Assembly (NCBI GenBank): GCA_025355875.1
Contig: JANXYV010000107.1
Span: 1-35,144, forward strand
Reading direction: 5' to 3'
Source of the DNA: Prolixibacteraceae bacterium
Lineage (GTDB): Bacteria; Bacteroidota; Bacteroidia; Bacteroidales; Prolixibacteraceae
Length of the DNA: 35,144 bases
The position numbers and the translations under genes are program-made. A model generated the notes under the pieces. It was not told the origin of the DNA, made no database searches, and saw only the letters and a program-made list of their open reading frames with translations. Positions 33,230-35,144 of this stretch are shown piece by piece. Position 1 is the stretch's first letter. Each line of letters begins with the position of its first letter.

Positions 33230-35122
33230 TTAATATTCGTTTCGGATGGTAGCATAAACACCATACGAAGCATTGGTAACCCGGTAAAATGGGACAAGTT
33301 TATAGTTTGTTCCATTATTGTTCAGGGTAAACGAAAATTCGTTTGGACTTTTAGTGATTGATTGAAGTATTTCATCCTGAGTTCCTTTCAGAATAAGCTC
33401 TTTATTGGTTTCAAAAGCAAGCATAACCGGACCACAAAACAGCGCTACCACATTCGCCTTGTCGGGCATGCTTTTCAGGTAAAAACTATACCCGAAAACC
33501 AATTCAACCTGATCCTGATCTTCCCAGATTCGGTCGATACTTACAAATGAAGCCGGTTTGACTTTAGTTCTAATCGGCAATCCGTTAACCAGAATTTTTG
33601 TTTGCCAGTTGGCCCAGGAGGGGATGAACAGCTTCAAGGCAAATTTGATTGGTTTCCCGGCTGAGATACTGATTCTTGTTTTTGGTTCTTCAGGGAAATT
33701 GGTTATTTGTTTGAGCTTAATCCCTTTATCTGCCCAATTTAATTCTGATGGTATGAACAGATTGACCCACAGGCTATGCTGATCGTGAAAATAGATGTTC
33801 GAATTCAGGTGGGCAAAAGCCTCAATACCAGAACCGTTGCAGCATTTGTATTCATTATCTTTCAGAAAGTTTTTTGTTCGTGGTGAACCCAATGGAAGGT
33901 GATAAACTACTTTCCCATTGTCGCTGTTTTGAATTGGGAGAACCGCGTTGTAAAAGGTATTCATATACGTATCGGCATATTCAGGAGCAGCTGTCCAGCA
34001 AAAAAGATTCGATGTCAGTTTTTGAGTATTATGGGTTACGCATGACTCTGCAATTTCACCGGTAAGCGTGGCGCTTAAATGATCTGGATGTCCCCAGTGT
34101 TCTGCAATTCGCGAGGTGGGCGTGGTGGCTATCGGGCGCGGACCGCTGCTCGAACCATTTACATAAGCATGGTGATGAATAAGCATGTCCCAAAAATTTT
34201 CAGTTGCCAGCCTGAATTTAATTTCACCCGTATTTTCGAACCGGCGGGCATAACCGTTCACCAAAACGATATGGGTATTCGAATGCAATCCCGATAGTAT
34301 GTCTAGCCCATTTGCAAGCGGCTGATAAAACCATTTTCGGTCGAAAACTTCAGCCAGTTGCAGGTGTCTCGGATCTTTGGAAACCTCATACAGGTTATGT
34401 AATACTTCATTCATTCCACCGGCTTCATTGGCCGGATTTGCTTCGACGGAATAAAGAATTTTCTCAATTTCAACTTCCTGAAGTTTCGTCATGCGGGCTT
34501 CTACATAATCAGTCATATTTAGCAAAATCTGATATGCTTTTTTGTTGCCGGTAAGGGTGTAAACATCGAGTAAGCCCTGCATTATTTTGTGGAAAGTATA
34601 GTAAGGGGCCCAAACTCCACCATAATTTTTCTCCAGCGAATCAAATTCCGATTCTTTAAACGCGCTCAAATACTTACCTCCCATTTTTTCCTGGCACAAG
34701 GCCAGTTCATCGATCATATAACTGATGTTTTTGCTCAGCAAAGTATCTCCTTCCTTCGTAATAAGCATGGCACAAGCTGACAAGTAATGCCCAACAAAAT
34801 GGCCACGCAGACCGCAGCCCGGACTTTCCCATCCTTCCAACGGTTTTGCTGAAGATGGCAGTCCGGCAGTCAGCCTAAAGTTATGCAGCAAGCGCTCAGG
34901 ATCAAGCAGATGCATGTACTTCGTATTCAGTGCCTCACGGTGTTTTATCCATGAATTATTCAAGACAACCTCAGAAAGAGAAAAAGGAATAGCTTTTATC
35001 TTTCCTGAAATAGCTATCGAATCTGAAATTTCCTGATTTTTAGGATTATGCGCGAAGACTTGGAGTGAATTTAATATTCCCAGTACACTCAGCAAGCAAA
35101 TAATCAGTTTTATTCGTTTCAT
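33230..35122 (-). CDS. Beta-L-arabinofuranosidase, GH127/GH146 type (DUF1680)
   Basis: A 630-aa protein with a signal peptide (1-24, ends QVFA). The (alpha/alpha)6 barrel motifs of DUF1680 are clear: GCGLRGHFVGHYLSA (102-116), YYTFHKIMQGLLDVY (174-188), GGMNEVLHNLY (235-245). The zinc-thiolate set known from HypBA1 is present: E359 and C361 in AESC, plus C427-C428 in KCCNG, with one Cys the likely nucleophile. It releases beta-L-arabinofuranose, as occurs in plant extensins, arabinans and rhamnogalacturonan II. Two related families (GH127, GH146) share these motifs and are not separated here. It is the first cluster gene in the window; its own promoter lies in or beyond the 22 bases to the right edge. 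Confidence 0.9.
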   Translation of the reverse strand: MKRIKLIICLLSVLGILNSLQVFAHNPKNQEISDSIAISGKIKAIPFSLSEVVLNNSWIKHREALNTKYMHLLDPERLLHNFRLTAGLPSSAKPLEGWESPGCGLRGHFVGHYLSACAMLITKEGDTLLSKNISYMIDELALCQEKMGGKYLSAFKESEFDSLEKNYGGVWAPYYTFHKIMQGLLDVYTLTGNKKAYQILLNMTDYVEARMTKLQEVEIEKILYSVEANPANEAGGMNEVLHNLYEVSKDPRHLQLAEVFDRKWFYQPLANGLDILSGLHSNTHIVLVNGYARRFENTGEIKFRLATENFWDMLIHHHAYVNGSSSGPRPIATTPTSRIAEHWGHPDHLSATLTGEIAESCVTHNTQKLTSNLFCWTAAPEYADTYMNTFYNAVLPIQNSDNGKVVYHLPLGSPRTKNFLKDNEYKCCNGSGIEAFAHLNSNIYFHDQHSLWVNLFIPSELNWADKGIKLKQITNFPEEPKTRISISAGKPIKFALKLFIPSWANWQTKILVNGLPIRTKVKPASFVSIDRIWEDQDQVELVFGYSFYLKSMPDKANVVALFCGPVMLAFETNKELILKGTQDEILQSITKSPNEFSFTLNNNGTNYKLVPFYRVTNASYGVYATIRNEY

Positions 35123-35144
35123 GAATTAATTCTTTTATCGTATT

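Noticed and set aside
1-35144. CRISPR array, tRNA/rRNA genes, insertion sequences, prophage
   Set aside because: No regularly spaced repeats, cloverleaf or rRNA-like stretches, transposase motifs or phage genes were seen on reading the window.

Overview
The window is a chromosomal segment of a Bacteroidota bacterium, most likely a polysaccharide-degrading member of the Bacteroidales/Marinilabiliales. That taxonomic guess is inference. It rests on C-terminal type IX secretion (T9SS) sorting domains on three proteins, a PorT-family outer-membrane barrel, Bacteroidota-style promoter boxes (TAnnTTTG), weak Shine-Dalgarno sequences, and a dense array of exported glycoside hydrolases. No rRNA, tRNA, CRISPR array, insertion sequence or phage gene was seen.

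Left part (1-8211), mostly housekeeping or envelope genes. A minus-strand pair encodes an exported Hcp-like protein and an outer-membrane barrel (460-1984). Divergent from it is a stand-alone response regulator (2191-2568) that ends in a very clear intrinsic terminator. A dCMP deaminase and a membrane-anchored S41 C-terminal processing protease follow as a pair, with a good promoter and a perfect 16-bp palindrome upstream. Next comes an ECF sigma factor, a translationally coupled membrane anti-sigma-like protein, and an outer-membrane barrel (4869-7336). Peptidase E (7504-8211) stands alone.

Middle part (8377-13253). Two tandem paralogous DUF362 proteins combine three N-terminal membrane segments with a C-terminal T9SS sorting domain, an unusual architecture. 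A lipoprotein built from two-component-regulator-type propeller repeats follows. The block ends at an inverted-repeat terminator shared with the convergent genes to its right.

Right part (13407-35122), all minus strand and tightly packed. Read in transcription order from the right edge it encodes: GH127/GH146-type beta-L-arabinofuranosidase, an exported protein of unknown family, GH29 alpha-L-fucosidase, GH43 arabinofuranosidase/xylosidase, GH106 alpha-L-rhamnosidase, GH39 beta-xylosidase-like enzyme, a ThuA-like protein, an S1 sulfatase, a GH9 endoglucanase with a CBM6-like domain and T9SS signal, a GH2 enzyme, and a two-FAS1-domain putative lipoprotein. This looks like the enzyme arm of a polysaccharide utilization locus (PUL). 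No SusC/SusD pair or regulator is inside the window, so either these lie beyond the right edge or the cluster relies on transporters encoded elsewhere. The mixture (Ara, Fuc, Rha, Xyl, a beta-hexoside, sulfate, beta-1,4-glucan) suggests a branched plant or algal cell-wall heteropolysaccharide. The GH9+GH2+GH43+fucosidase subset resembles xyloglucan systems, while rhamnosidase, GH39 and sulfatase recall ulvan-type or other sulfated glycans. The 493-aa unknown protein, embedded among debranching enzymes, is the best candidate for an undescribed function.
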